From Aestuariivirga sp. (lineage in GTDB: Bacteria; Pseudomonadota; Alphaproteobacteria; Rhizobiales; Aestuariivirgaceae): DNA of 64,000 bases. The stretch is from NCBI RefSeq assembly GCF_020252395.1, contig NZ_JADCDB010000021.1, positions 95,076 through 159,075 on the forward strand. The letters are read 5' to 3'. The notes beneath the pieces were generated by a model. It made no database searches. It had not been told where the DNA came from and saw nothing but the letters and a program-made list of their open reading frames with translations. Positions 45,928-54,705 of the stretch are shown here, one piece after another. A program made the position numbers and the translations under genes. How positions within the stretch are numbered: the stretch's first letter is position 1; each line of letters begins with the position of its first letter.

Positions 45928-46944
45928 TTACAAGGCAGGAACCTGTTGCGTCATGCAATGGATGGCGCCTCCCTGCCTCGGCGCGGCTCTCATGGTGACC
46001 GGCACGATTTCCCGGCCGCCAAGAATTGTTCCGAGGTAGGCAACAGCTTCGCGGTCCTTGTCCGGCTCTGCACCAGCAACGGGCACGATTGCAGCTCCGT
46101 TGCAGAGATAGAAATTCATATAGGGAGCAATAATCCACCGATTCTCGTCGAGAAACCCGGACATGTAAGGAAAGTCCACCACCTCGATGCCTTCGCGTTC
46201 GAGCTGCGCCCGTGATGCCGACAGATGCGGTTCATTCGGATCGCCGGCAGCGGGCCTGAGCATCAGGGCCCTGCGAGGAGCAATAAAGCAGAGGAACATG
46301 TCAGCGTGGCCATCTGTGCCGTAATAAATACGGTCGGGGTCACGGACTGAGTCTTCTGCTAGGCCCTGGCCCAGCCAGATGATCTTCTCGAGGCCGAGCG
46401 CATGCTTGATGCGGAACTCGACGGTTTGCTTGTCAAGGTACCAGTTCCTCGATGGATGCATCACACAGCCCTCCGGCGCCACCATCAGGCCCGCGCCGTC
46501 GACGGCAACCGCGCCGCCTTCGAGAACGACATCCACATCATCAACCGGAATGCCGAGATCCTCCGCAAGCGTGCGCCCGAGACGGGCGTCTCGGTCTCGA
46601 TTGGCATGACGCTCGCCCCACGCATTGAAGCGGAAATGCCTGGCGCGGCGTGTCTTCCCATCGGTCACAAACAGTGGCCCGTTGTCACGCAACCAAGATC
46701 CATCCATCGGACGGACGACGACGGTTACGTTCGCGGCCAGAACCTTGCGAGCAGCGGATGCCTGAACCTCATCCGCGCAGACCATGGTGACGGGTTCAAA
46801 CTGCGCAATTGCATTTGCGACCGCTGCAAACTCGCGGCGGCCCTGCTCAAGCGTATGGCCCCACGAGGACTGGCGGCAAGGCCAACCCATCAAGGTGCGA
46901 TCATGACGCTCCCATTCGGCAGGCATATGAAAACTGTTTCGCAT
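45928..46944 (-). CDS. Agmatine deiminase-family (porphyromonas-type peptidylarginine deiminase) protein
   Basis: A 338-residue guanidino-modifying enzyme: MPAEWERHDRTLMGWP at the start, SWLRDNGPLFV, VLEGGAVAVDG, GTDGHADMF, and the nucleophile Cys in GGAIHCMTQQVPA near the C-terminus. All catalytic residues are present. Agmatine deiminases give N-carbamoylputrescine plus ammonia; related enzymes act on other guanidino compounds. It is the last gene of a long minus-strand catabolic operon; the spacing of 10 bases from the GntR gene supports co-transcription. Confidence 0.85.
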   Translation of the reverse strand: MRNSFHMPAEWERHDRTLMGWPCRQSSWGHTLEQGRREFAAVANAIAQFEPVTMVCADEVQASAARKVLAANVTVVVRPMDGSWLRDNGPLFVTDGKTRRARHFRFNAWGERHANRDRDARLGRTLAEDLGIPVDDVDVVLEGGAVAVDGAGLMVAPEGCVMHPSRNWYLDKQTVEFRIKHALGLEKIIWLGQGLAEDSVRDPDRIYYGTDGHADMFLCFIAPRRALMLRPAAGDPNEPHLSASRAQLEREGIEVVDFPYMSGFLDENRWIIAPYMNFYLCNGAAIVPVAGAEPDKDREAVAYLGTILGGREIVPVTMRAAPRQGGAIHCMTQQVPAL

Positions 46945-46954
46945 GTCCTGCTCC

Positions 46955-47626
46955 CTACTGGCGGCCGCCGGCCACTCCTTTCAGAATGAGGTTCTTCGTG
47001 AGTTGGAGATGGCGGGTGAGCGAGGCCGCTGCGGCTTCCTCGTCGCGCTTCAGCGCAAGATCGACGAGCTCCTGATGCTCCGCGGTGACGTCCCTCCTCA
47101 CCACCTCGAAGGGCATCGACCAGCGCCGGTAGACCTCCGCGGCAGCACGCAGCGACTCCGCAATGCCGATGAGGCGCTTGCTCTTTGCCGCGCTCAGAAG
47201 GGCCATGTGGAAGTCATGATGGGCCCTTGCCCAGGCAGCAGTCACCGGCGATCCCTCCTCGGGATCATGCTTGGGAGTGCGCTCCATGCGGTGATGGGCA
47301 GAGACGATGCGAGCCTCCCAATCGATGTCGCCATTCCGAATAGCATCCTTGAAGACCAGGCTTTCGATGGTGCAGCGCGTTTCCGTTAGGTCAATCAGAT
47401 CCTCGAGTGAAAGGGTCATCACCTTGAAGCCGAGCTGGGACTGGTTCACCGTCAGCCCTTCTGCCGTCAGGCGCATGAGCGCCTCTCGCAGCACGCCCAT
47501 GCTGGCGCCATAATCCGTCTTGAGCCTTGCGAAGGGCAATTGGCTGCCCGGTTCGATATGGCCACCCAGTATGTCGGCCTTGATGCGATGGTAGACTTCT
47601 TCGGTGCGGGTCTGGTTTGTCGCCAT
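46955..47626 (-). CDS. GntR-family (FadR/FCD type) transcriptional regulator
   Basis: A 223-residue regulator with an N-terminal GntR winged helix (EEVYHRIKADILGGHIEPGSQL; LKTDYGASMGVLREALMRLTAEGL) and a C-terminal all-helical FCD ligand domain with a His-rich metal site (EARIVSAHHRME, WARAHHDFHMALLSA). It lies within the amino-compound operon, between the broken ATPase and the deiminase, and is the best candidate for its regulator. Confidence 0.9.
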   Translation of the reverse strand: MATNQTRTEEVYHRIKADILGGHIEPGSQLPFARLKTDYGASMGVLREALMRLTAEGLTVNQSQLGFKVMTLSLEDLIDLTETRCTIESLVFKDAIRNGDIDWEARIVSAHHRMERTPKHDPEEGSPVTAAWARAHHDFHMALLSAAKSKRLIGIAESLRAAAEVYRRWSMPFEVVRRDVTAEHQELVDLALKRDEEAAAASLTRHLQLTKNLILKGVAGGRQ

Positions 47627-47638
47627 TTCTCTATTGTC

Positions 47639-48231
47639 CTAGTGGGCCGCGTTCGTGAGGAAGCGATCGAACCTGGCCGATTGTCCGCGCCGGAAGTCAT
47701 CGGAGGGCTTGCCCTCCAGTTCAACCTGCCCCTGATGCAGAAACACTATGCGAGATGAGACATCCCGCGCAAAACCGATCTCGTGGGTAACCACCATCGT
47801 CCGTCCCTCCTCCGCCAGTCCTCGCATGACGCGGAGGACCTCACCCAGAGGCTCCGGAGCCAGGACGGATGTAGGTTCTGCGTCACGATCAAGCGCGACC
47901 AAAGATTGAAGCTCCGCAAGATAAAGCCGGTACTGCGCCGCAGCGAAAGAACCTTCTCCTTGCCCGCCCTGCCTGACGGAGGACCAGGAAGATCTATCCC
48001 GATGCCATTCACCTCCATGTGCCCGGCATCCCCCGTTTTCAGGAAGTTGATGCAGCAGAGAAACGCGCTCCTGCCCGACCCCGAAGCCCCGGGGATGGAG
48101 ATCGCCTCCCCCTTGTGGGCCTCGACGGTCACACCCTTTAGGATTTCGAGGCCACCGAAACTCTTGTGGAGATCCCGGGCCAGCAGCGCGCGTTTTGGCG
48201 GGGCGGCTTTAGCCATTCCGGATCCCATCAT
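47639..48231 (-). pseudogene. Decayed amino-acid ABC transporter ATP-binding protein (GlnQ/HisP type)
   Basis: Homology to polar amino acid ATPases is obvious but broken. The first part (DLHKSFGGLEILKGVTVEAHKG) has a degraded Walker A, GASGSGRSAF instead of GPSGSGKST. After RSFNLWSR the frame shifts and about 70 codons are missing, including the LSGGQ signature; a second frame resumes as AEPTSVLAPEPLGEVLRVMR (Walker B Asp lost) through MVVTHEIGFARDVSSRIVFLHQG. The start overlaps the permease stop (ATGA). The importer must borrow another ATPase or is dead. Confidence 0.88.
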
Positions 48232-49004
48232 ATCAATTGCGTCTGGATGCGATTTGTAGCGCTTCGCAGAGCCAAATGCTTGAGAGTTTTGCGTTCGACG
48301 AATCCGAGAATGCGCGTGATGCCGAAGACAAGGACCATGTAGATAACCGTTGCCGCCAGGAAGCCCTCATAGGCAAGATAGTACTGGGCATTGAATCTGC
48401 GGGCGGCACCCAGAACGTCGATTACGGTCAACATGGAGGCTATGGCAGAGCCATGAAGCAGGAAAATCGACTCGTTTGCCATCATCGGTAGACAGCGGCG
48501 CAAGGCGGATGGAAGGATGATCCGGCGCAGCGCCATGGTTCGCGACATACCGATCGCTGCCGCGGCCTCAATCTCCCCTCTTGGCACGGCGTTGAGGCCT
48601 CCACGGTAAATCTCGACCTGATAGGCGGCCGAATTGATCGCGAAGGCGATCGCGGCACAGAACCAAGGGCTCTTCAGAACGGGCCAGACAACGCTCTCCC
48701 GCACGGCCTCGAATTGCGCAAGTCCGAAGTAAAGGATATATGCCTGCACCAGCATGGGCGATCCGCGTATGACATAGACGAAGCCAGCAATGGCTTCGGA
48801 CAGAATCGCTATCCGTCGCCATCGGGCAATAGCCATCGGCAAGGCAACGATAGCCCCGAACACGAGGCCAAACAGAACCAGCAATATGGTGTTCTTGATA
48901 CCGGTGAGGAAGATGTCCCAGTGCGAAAGGATCAGGACGAAGTCGATAGGCGACTGTTTCTCAGAGAACTCCGCGATCAGCGCCAGCAGTTCCGGCGGGC
49001 TCAT
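48228..49004 (-). CDS. Amino-acid ABC transporter permease (HisM/GlnP type)
   Basis: A 258-residue permease with five to six predicted helices (ILLVLFGLVFGAIVALPMAI). Conserved polar-amino-acid permease features: VIRGSPMLVQAYILYFGL and EAAAAIGMSRTMALRRIILPSALR, the EAA loop. It appears intact even though the ATPase next to it is broken. Start overlaps stop of the pair at 49001-49004 (ATGA). Confidence 0.9.
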   Translation of the reverse strand: MSPPELLALIAEFSEKQSPIDFVLILSHWDIFLTGIKNTILLVLFGLVFGAIVALPMAIARWRRIAILSEAIAGFVYVIRGSPMLVQAYILYFGLAQFEAVRESVVWPVLKSPWFCAAIAFAINSAAYQVEIYRGGLNAVPRGEIEAAAAIGMSRTMALRRIILPSALRRCLPMMANESIFLLHGSAIASMLTVIDVLGAARRFNAQYYLAYEGFLAATVIYMVLVFGITRILGFVERKTLKHLALRSATNRIQTQLI

Positions 49005-49693
49005 ACCTCCCGCCTCCGTCCACGCGTATAACGCGCCTCGAGTGCACGAAGGACCGCTTCTGACGCTGCGGTGAAGAGAAGATAGATCGCCATGATGGCG
49101 AGGAGAAAGATGAACGGGTTACGCGTGGTGTTTCCGGCCGACATGCCATAGGAGACGAGGTCTTTGAGCCCGATGACCGAGACCAACGCCGTTGTCTTGA
49201 GGAGCACCATCCAGTTGACGCCAATAGACGGCAGCGCGTAGCCCATGAGTTGCGGAAAGGTAATGAGCCGGAACACCTGCCCATGGGTCATGCCGATGGC
49301 GTGTGCGGCCTCAAGCTGTCCGGGAGGAATGGATACATATGCGCCACGGAAGGTTTCGGTCATATATGCACCGAAAATAAACCCGATGGTGATGACGCCC
49401 GCAAAAAATGCATTCAGCTCGACATAGTCCCACCAGCCGGTGACGGTACCCAACTTGTTCAGGAGCGTCTGGCCCCCGAAATAGAGGAGCAGCATCATAC
49501 AGAGGTCGGGAACAGATCGCACGAAGGTCGTGTAGCAACCCGCAATACGCCTGAGTGCGGAGCCGCCGCCGATCTTCGCGGCGGCGCCAGCAAGGCCGAT
49601 CACCAGGGCCAGGCAAAGGCTGCAGATGCCAAGCAGAAGCGTTATGCCGCTGCCCTGAACCAGAAGCCATTTGTAGTTCCATAGGCTGTCCAT
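49001..49693 (-). CDS. Amino-acid ABC transporter permease (HisQ type)
   Basis: A 230-residue permease. Start at 49693 (MDSLWNYKWLLVQGSGITLL); an upstream in-frame ATG at 49780 overlaps the receptor stop but adds a non-membrane leader. Motifs: FVRSVPDLCMMLLLYFGG and EAAHAIGMTHGQVFRLITFP. Partner of the permease at 48228. Confidence 0.9.
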   Translation of the reverse strand: MDSLWNYKWLLVQGSGITLLLGICSLCLALVIGLAGAAAKIGGGSALRRIAGCYTTFVRSVPDLCMMLLLYFGGQTLLNKLGTVTGWWDYVELNAFFAGVITIGFIFGAYMTETFRGAYVSIPPGQLEAAHAIGMTHGQVFRLITFPQLMGYALPSIGVNWMVLLKTTALVSVIGLKDLVSYGMSAGNTTRNPFIFLLAIMAIYLLFTAASEAVLRALEARYTRGRRREV

Positions 49694-49776
49694 CTGGACG
49701 TATCCTGTCTGCAGAATTGCGACGCCTCGCTGGTGGAGCAAAACGGCACCGGATGGGTCTCCGGCGCCGCCGTGCT

Positions 49777-50559
49777 TCAATTGCCGTAGATATCGCGGCC
49801 AAAGTATTTGTTGGACAGGGCGATGTAGCTGCCATCCTCGCGCGTCTTGGCGATGGCGGCGTTCAACTTGCCCTTGAGCGCTTCATTACCCTTACGCAGC
49901 GCAATTCCGCTACCGACTCCGAAGCACTGATCGTCATAAAGATCTGCCTTGATCGGGGCGAATTTATCCGCGTTCTTGGGATCAGACTTCAGCCAGACTT
50001 CGCCCGGTATGGTATCGACAAGCACGGCGTCGATGCGGCCAGCCTGCAGATCGAGATAAGCCTCTTCCGAAGTCGTGTACTGGCGCATATCGGCATTCGC
50101 CATGTGCTTCTTCAGATAGCATTCATGCGCCGAGGCGCGAAGAAGGCCGATGGATTTTCCTGCCGTGCCTGCCTCATCGGCAGTGAAACCGGCATCCTTG
50201 AGAGCAATGAGAGCGGAGGGTCCCTTATAGTAGGGATCGGTGAAGTCGACCTGCTTCATGCGTTCTTCGTTAATCCCCATGGAGGAGATGATGACATCGA
50301 ATTTCTTGGCCAAAAGCCCCGGAATGATGCCGTCCCACTCTATGTCGACGAATTCGCACTTGCGGTTGATGCGCTCGCACAGAAGATTCGCATAATCCAC
50401 ATCGAATCCACCGAGTGTGCCGTCAGAATTGAGCACGTCGAAGGGTGGATAGCCCGACGAGATGCCGACCCGCAAGACGTCCTCGGCTTGAACGATGGGC
50501 GGCATCAGAGACATGGCGGCTGCTGCCAGAACTCCAAGGAAGGCAATGCGTCGTTTCAT
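49777..50559 (-). CDS. Amino-acid ABC transporter substrate-binding protein (ArgT/HisJ type)
   Basis: A 260-residue family 3 receptor with a Sec signal peptide (MKRRIAFLGVLAAAAMSLMP, cleavage after VQAE). Ligand-pocket segments: VGISSGYPPFDVLNSDGTLG, GFDVDYANLLCERI, VDFTDPYYKGPSALIAL, SAHECYLKKHM and VLVDTIPGEVWL. Close in layout to receptors for basic amino acids and opines (ArgT, OccT, NocT). Its presence beside a guanidino deiminase favours an arginine-like or guanidino ligand, by inference. Confidence 0.9.
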   Translation of the reverse strand: MKRRIAFLGVLAAAAMSLMPPIVQAEDVLRVGISSGYPPFDVLNSDGTLGGFDVDYANLLCERINRKCEFVDIEWDGIIPGLLAKKFDVIISSMGINEERMKQVDFTDPYYKGPSALIALKDAGFTADEAGTAGKSIGLLRASAHECYLKKHMANADMRQYTTSEEAYLDLQAGRIDAVLVDTIPGEVWLKSDPKNADKFAPIKADLYDDQCFGVGSGIALRKGNEALKGKLNAAIAKTREDGSYIALSNKYFGRDIYGN

Positions 50560-50589
50560 GGGTTTTCCTCCTGTTGCTTATTCTTCAAG

Positions 50590-53013
50590 TCAGCTTTTCA
50601 TCCTGCTCGCAGTGGGATCGAATGCCGCGGCGGAGAGCAGTCTTACGCTGCGGCGCTTTCCAAGAATGTCGATGCTCAGGGGTTCAGCGGTTCCCGCATG
50701 GGTGCCCTTCATGTAACCAAGCGCGAGGCTCCTGGAGACGCGGAAGCCATAGGCCGCTGATGACAGAAAGCCGACGACCTCCTCGCCGGCGAGGATTGGC
50801 TCGTCACCCCACGGATCGGCATCGTCCGCGTCGATTTCGAAGAGCGAATAGACATATCGCTTGGACCGGTCCCGCAGCTTGAGCGCGGCCTCGCGGCCCA
50901 CGAAATCGGGCTTGTCGAACTTCACCAGGGCACCCATGCCCGACTCGAAAGGGGTGTAGTCGAGGGCATATTCCAGACCCCACGCGCCATAGCCCTTTTC
51001 GATGCGGAGACTATTGAGGGCACGGATGCCGGCGAGGGACACACCGAGGTCCTTGCCCGCCTCGATCAAAGCCTCGAGCAGCGGCAGGTGTGACTCTGGC
51101 CGAACATAAATCTCGTAGCCAAGTTCACCTGTATAGGCGACCCGGAGAAGAATGGCTTCGGCCGCAGGGCCCATCTGCACGCGACCGGTCCGGCGATAGG
51201 GCCATGCATCGCCCGAAAGGTCTTGGTCACAGAGCCTGGACAGCAAGCTCCGCGCATGAGGGCCTGAGACCGAAAGACCACAGAGGCCAGAGGTCATGCT
51301 CTCGACCGAAACGTCATGGCTCGGCAGAAACTGTTCCCACCAGCGGTGATGGTAGCGGTCGACGACACCCGACCCGATCAGCAGGAATTCCGCTTTGCCC
51401 AGCTGCGCGACGGAGAACTCTCCCATCAGATGCCCAGTGTGGCTGAGCATAGGCGTCAGGACCAGCTGGCCATCGCGGGTCGGCATCCTGTTGGCCATCA
51501 CATGGTCGAGCCATGCCCGGGCGCCGGCGCCTTTGACGACATGCTTTCCGTAAGTGGAAATGTCGATGATGCCCACACCCTGCTGAAGCGCCAGGCACTC
51601 CCCTTTGACAACTTCAAACCAATTCGGGCGCCTGAAAGTGAGGCTCTCCTCGGGCTTGGTGCCACTGGGCGCAAACCACAGGGGGAACTCCATACCATCG
51701 CTCGCGCCGAAGACCGCTCCCTTTTCACGGTAGAGTGCATAGGCAGGCGTCGTGAGGACAGGCCGTCCTGCACTGCGATGTTCGTAGGGATAGAGTGTCT
51801 TGAAGCGCGTGGCGTACATGTCGCCCGTCCGCGCCTTCACATAGGCCTTGCCCGCCCATCGACCGTAGCGGGCCACGTCCCACATGAAAACGTCGAAGAG
51901 AGGCTCTCTCTCCTTCATCCAGCCGGCGAGCACCATGCCGATCGCGGCAGACTGACTGAAGCCGGTCATCACCCCGCAGGCACACCAGTAGTTTGGCACT
52001 CCCGGGTAAGGGCCGATGAGCGGATTGAGGTCAGGCGAGAAGATCATCGGGCCGTTGATGATGCGCTTGACGCCGGCTGCACCCAGCACGGGCACGGCTT
52101 CGACAGCCTGGAGGAAGTTCTTGTCGATGCGCTCCAGTTGGTTTGGCAGCAGTTCGTGCCCGAAATTGAGAGGCGTTCCCTTCTCGGCCCAATGCGTGCA
52201 GGGGTCCTCATAGACGCCGAGGAGAAGACCTTTTCCCTCCTGGCGCATGTAGTATTCCGAATCGGCATCCCCGATGAGGGGAAGTTCGAAATCTAGGCTC
52301 TCGATCTCGGGAATGCTCTCGGTCACGAAATAATGGTGCTCGACGGGCATGAGCGGGAGCTGGATACCCGCCATGGCCGCAACTTCGCGGGCCCATAGTC
52401 CAGCCGCATTCACGACCCGGTCTGCCCGGATGGTTCCATTCTTGGTGACGACATCCCAGCTGCCATCGGGCCTCAACCTGGTGTCGATCACCGGGTTGTG
52501 CCGCACGATCTCGGCGCCCATGTCCCGGGCGCCTTTGGCAAAGGCCTGAGTCACGCCACTGGGGTCGACATGCCCGAAATGTGGTTCGTCAAGAACACCC
52601 TTGATGGTGGAAGGATCGAGAATGGGGCAGCGCTTCAACGTTTCTTCGATCGTAAGCCAGCCAGTCTCGAGACCCGCACGGCGCGCTGCCATGTGATGCC
52701 GCTGCAACTCATCCATGCGCTCGTCGGTACGCGCCAGAGCCAGGGCTCCGACATGATGGAAACCACAGGACTGGCCTGTTTCCCGCTCGAGTTGCGGATA
52801 GATGCTGAAACTGTAGTTGTGGAGATAAGTGGCATTGGCACCACCTCCAAATGCGCCCGTTCCGCCCGCAGCATGCCAGGTGGAGCCCGCCGTGAGCTCA
52901 GCGCGTTCGATCAGCAGCACATCCTTGAAGCCTGCCTTCATAAGATGATAGGCGATAGAACAGCCCGTTACCCCGCCGCCAATGATCGCAACTTCGACAT
53001 GGGATTTCATCAC
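50590..53013 (-). CDS. FAD-dependent oxidoreductase with GcvT domains (dimethylglycine/sarcosine dehydrogenase-like)
   Basis: An 807-residue protein with an N-terminal DAO-type FAD domain (AIIGGGVTGCSIAYHLMKAG), the ELTAGSTWHAAGG segment whose His is the covalent-flavin site in dimethylglycine dehydrogenase, and a C-terminal GcvT-type folate-binding half (from about residue 430; FEVVKGECLALQQGVGIIDI; LGYEIYVRPESHLPLLEAL). Enzymes of this build oxidise N-methyl amines and pass the one-carbon unit to tetrahydrofolate. ATG overlaps the FAH gene stop (ATGA). Substrate likely an N-methylated amino or guanidino compound. Confidence 0.88.
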   Translation of the reverse strand: MMKSHVEVAIIGGGVTGCSIAYHLMKAGFKDVLLIERAELTAGSTWHAAGGTGAFGGGANATYLHNYSFSIYPQLERETGQSCGFHHVGALALARTDERMDELQRHHMAARRAGLETGWLTIEETLKRCPILDPSTIKGVLDEPHFGHVDPSGVTQAFAKGARDMGAEIVRHNPVIDTRLRPDGSWDVVTKNGTIRADRVVNAAGLWAREVAAMAGIQLPLMPVEHHYFVTESIPEIESLDFELPLIGDADSEYYMRQEGKGLLLGVYEDPCTHWAEKGTPLNFGHELLPNQLERIDKNFLQAVEAVPVLGAAGVKRIINGPMIFSPDLNPLIGPYPGVPNYWCACGVMTGFSQSAAIGMVLAGWMKEREPLFDVFMWDVARYGRWAGKAYVKARTGDMYATRFKTLYPYEHRSAGRPVLTTPAYALYREKGAVFGASDGMEFPLWFAPSGTKPEESLTFRRPNWFEVVKGECLALQQGVGIIDISTYGKHVVKGAGARAWLDHVMANRMPTRDGQLVLTPMLSHTGHLMGEFSVAQLGKAEFLLIGSGVVDRYHHRWWEQFLPSHDVSVESMTSGLCGLSVSGPHARSLLSRLCDQDLSGDAWPYRRTGRVQMGPAAEAILLRVAYTGELGYEIYVRPESHLPLLEALIEAGKDLGVSLAGIRALNSLRIEKGYGAWGLEYALDYTPFESGMGALVKFDKPDFVGREAALKLRDRSKRYVYSLFEIDADDADPWGDEPILAGEEVVGFLSSAAYGFRVSRSLALGYMKGTHAGTAEPLSIDILGKRRSVRLLSAAAFDPTASRMKS

Positions 53014-53903
53014 ACGGCCTCTGCAATGCGATTGCGGAGCAAGCCTATGCCCTCAATTTCGACCTCGACGACGTTGCCGCTCTTGAGGAAGCGCGCAGGC
53101 TTGTGAGCCGAGGCGACCCCCGCAGGTGTGCCTGTCGCGATGATGTCCCCTGGTTCAAGTGTCATGATGCGTGACAGAAAGGCAATGATCTGAGCTACGG
53201 AAAAGATCATCGATGAGGTATTCCCGTCCTGCAGCACATCTCCGTCCACGCGAGTCCTGACGGCAAGATTCTGGATGTCGGCGATCTCGTCGAGAGTGAC
53301 GAGCGCAGGGCCGCAGGGGCCGAAGGTGTCGATCGCCTTTCCGCCCGTCCACAGTTGATTAGCCAGCTGCAGATCGCGAGCGCTCACGTCGTTGAAAGCC
53401 ATGATGCCTGCAACATGATCGAGCGCCGATGACTCTTCGATGTAGCGGCCACGCCTTCCGATAATGACGGCGAGCTCGGCTTCATAGTCGACCTTGCTGG
53501 TATCGCGCGGCGGGACGACCTCATCCTTCTCTCCCACCAGCGAGTTGGGATACTTGGCGAAGAAGATTGGTGCCGTGGGAGGTGTTGCTCCTACCTCCTT
53601 TGCATGATCATGGTAGTTGAGGCCAATGCAGACGATCTTCTGCGGATCAGGGATTGGAGGCCCAAGTCTCAGACTTGCGCGGGCCATTGACTTCAGATGC
53701 CCGCTCTTATTGCGGGCGACGCCATGGAGTTGGTGCACTGCATCGAGCCCAAGTTTGAGAAGCGTCCGGTTTGTTCGCGCCGCGGCAACGCCTTCCGCGT
53801 TCCAACCCGCGAGCCTTGCGACTTCGGCGGTGTCCACAACGGAACCTTCGAGCTCGATTCCACTCGTCCAGGCTCCGGGCTTTCCATAACTGACAAGACG
53901 CAT
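53010..53903 (-). CDS. Fumarylacetoacetate hydrolase-family protein
   Basis: A 297-residue FAH-fold enzyme. Family motifs: KIVCIGLNYHDHAKEVG, VDYEAELAVIIGRRGRYI (metal-binding Glu pair in E-A-E), AFNDVSARDLQ and GDIIATGTPAGVASA. Metal-dependent hydrolases or decarboxylases of beta-diketo acids and acylpyruvates are the usual functions. It precedes the flavoprotein gene (4-base overlap) and follows the hydratase gene by 10 bases. Confidence 0.9.
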   Translation of the reverse strand: MRLVSYGKPGAWTSGIELEGSVVDTAEVARLAGWNAEGVAAARTNRTLLKLGLDAVHQLHGVARNKSGHLKSMARASLRLGPPIPDPQKIVCIGLNYHDHAKEVGATPPTAPIFFAKYPNSLVGEKDEVVPPRDTSKVDYEAELAVIIGRRGRYIEESSALDHVAGIMAFNDVSARDLQLANQLWTGGKAIDTFGPCGPALVTLDEIADIQNLAVRTRVDGDVLQDGNTSSMIFSVAQIIAFLSRIMTLEPGDIIATGTPAGVASAHKPARFLKSGNVVEVEIEGIGLLRNRIAEAV

Positions 53904-53913
53904 CCCGAGGCTC

Positions 53914-54705
53914 TCAGATGAAGGTCAGATCAATGGCGCCCAGGGGGCCAAATCCCGCGTGCAACCGCGAGCCGGACTTCACTTCGACTGAACGGACAGG
54001 TGCGCCCGTGATGACAATGTCACCTGCCTTGAGGTGGCCGCCGAGACCACGAAGTTCCGTGAGTTTTCCCGCCAGAAAGGCCAGCGGTGCGGCGGGATGG
54101 CCCATGACATCTGTCGCAGGCGCAGCCTGGTGCTGGCCGTCCACATCCATGCTGAGCGTAAGGGCCGTCAGGTCTACCTGGTCTGGCCGCAGCGCTGTCT
54201 TCCCGAGGATGACCCAGCCAGCCCCGGCATTGTCGGCGAGCGAGTCATTGGCCCTCGCCTTCATCGCGCCAACGCGGCTGTCGATAACTTCTACAGCCGC
54301 CCTCAGGCACGCCGTGGCGGCAAGTACATCAGGCACCGTAAGGCCTGCCCCTTCGAGAGGCCTCGCAAGCTCGAAGGCGATTTCGGGCTCGGCACGCGTG
54401 TTGGAGAGATGCGTTACGCGCACGGGCTGATCTTCCGGCGCGAACATATTGTCGAGAAGGATGCCGAAGTCCGGACCAGTCATGCCGTACATCTTCTGCA
54501 TGGCTTCGGACGTGAAGCCGATCTTGTGGCCTTTTGGCCTGCCGCCAGCGGCAATCAGGCGGTCGACAAGCCGACGCCTCACTTGGTAGGCATCCTCGAA
54601 GTCGTAATCGATGGTGTTTGATGGCGGATCGATTCCCTGACCTCTCTTCAGGGCCTCGAACAGCCGGTCAGCAAGTGCCTGTTGCTGTTGCGCGGTAAGC
54701 TTCAT
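53914..54705 (-). CDS. 2-keto-4-pentenoate hydratase-like protein
   Basis: A 263-residue member of the hydratase/decarboxylase branch (MhpD-like) of the FAH superfamily: YDFEDAYQVRRRLVDRLIAA, GHKIGFTSEAMQKMYG, RAEPEIAFELARPLEG (metal-ligand E-x-E), ATACLRAAVEVIDSRVG and the ending GSRLHAGFGPLGAIDLTF. It begins in a one-base overlap with the aminotransferase stop. With the FAH-family enzyme downstream it suggests processing of an unsaturated 2-keto acid produced by transamination. Confidence 0.88.
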   Translation of the reverse strand: MKLTAQQQQALADRLFEALKRGQGIDPPSNTIDYDFEDAYQVRRRLVDRLIAAGGRPKGHKIGFTSEAMQKMYGMTGPDFGILLDNMFAPEDQPVRVTHLSNTRAEPEIAFELARPLEGAGLTVPDVLAATACLRAAVEVIDSRVGAMKARANDSLADNAGAGWVILGKTALRPDQVDLTALTLSMDVDGQHQAAPATDVMGHPAAPLAFLAGKLTELRGLGGHLKAGDIVITGAPVRSVEVKSGSRLHAGFGPLGAIDLTFI

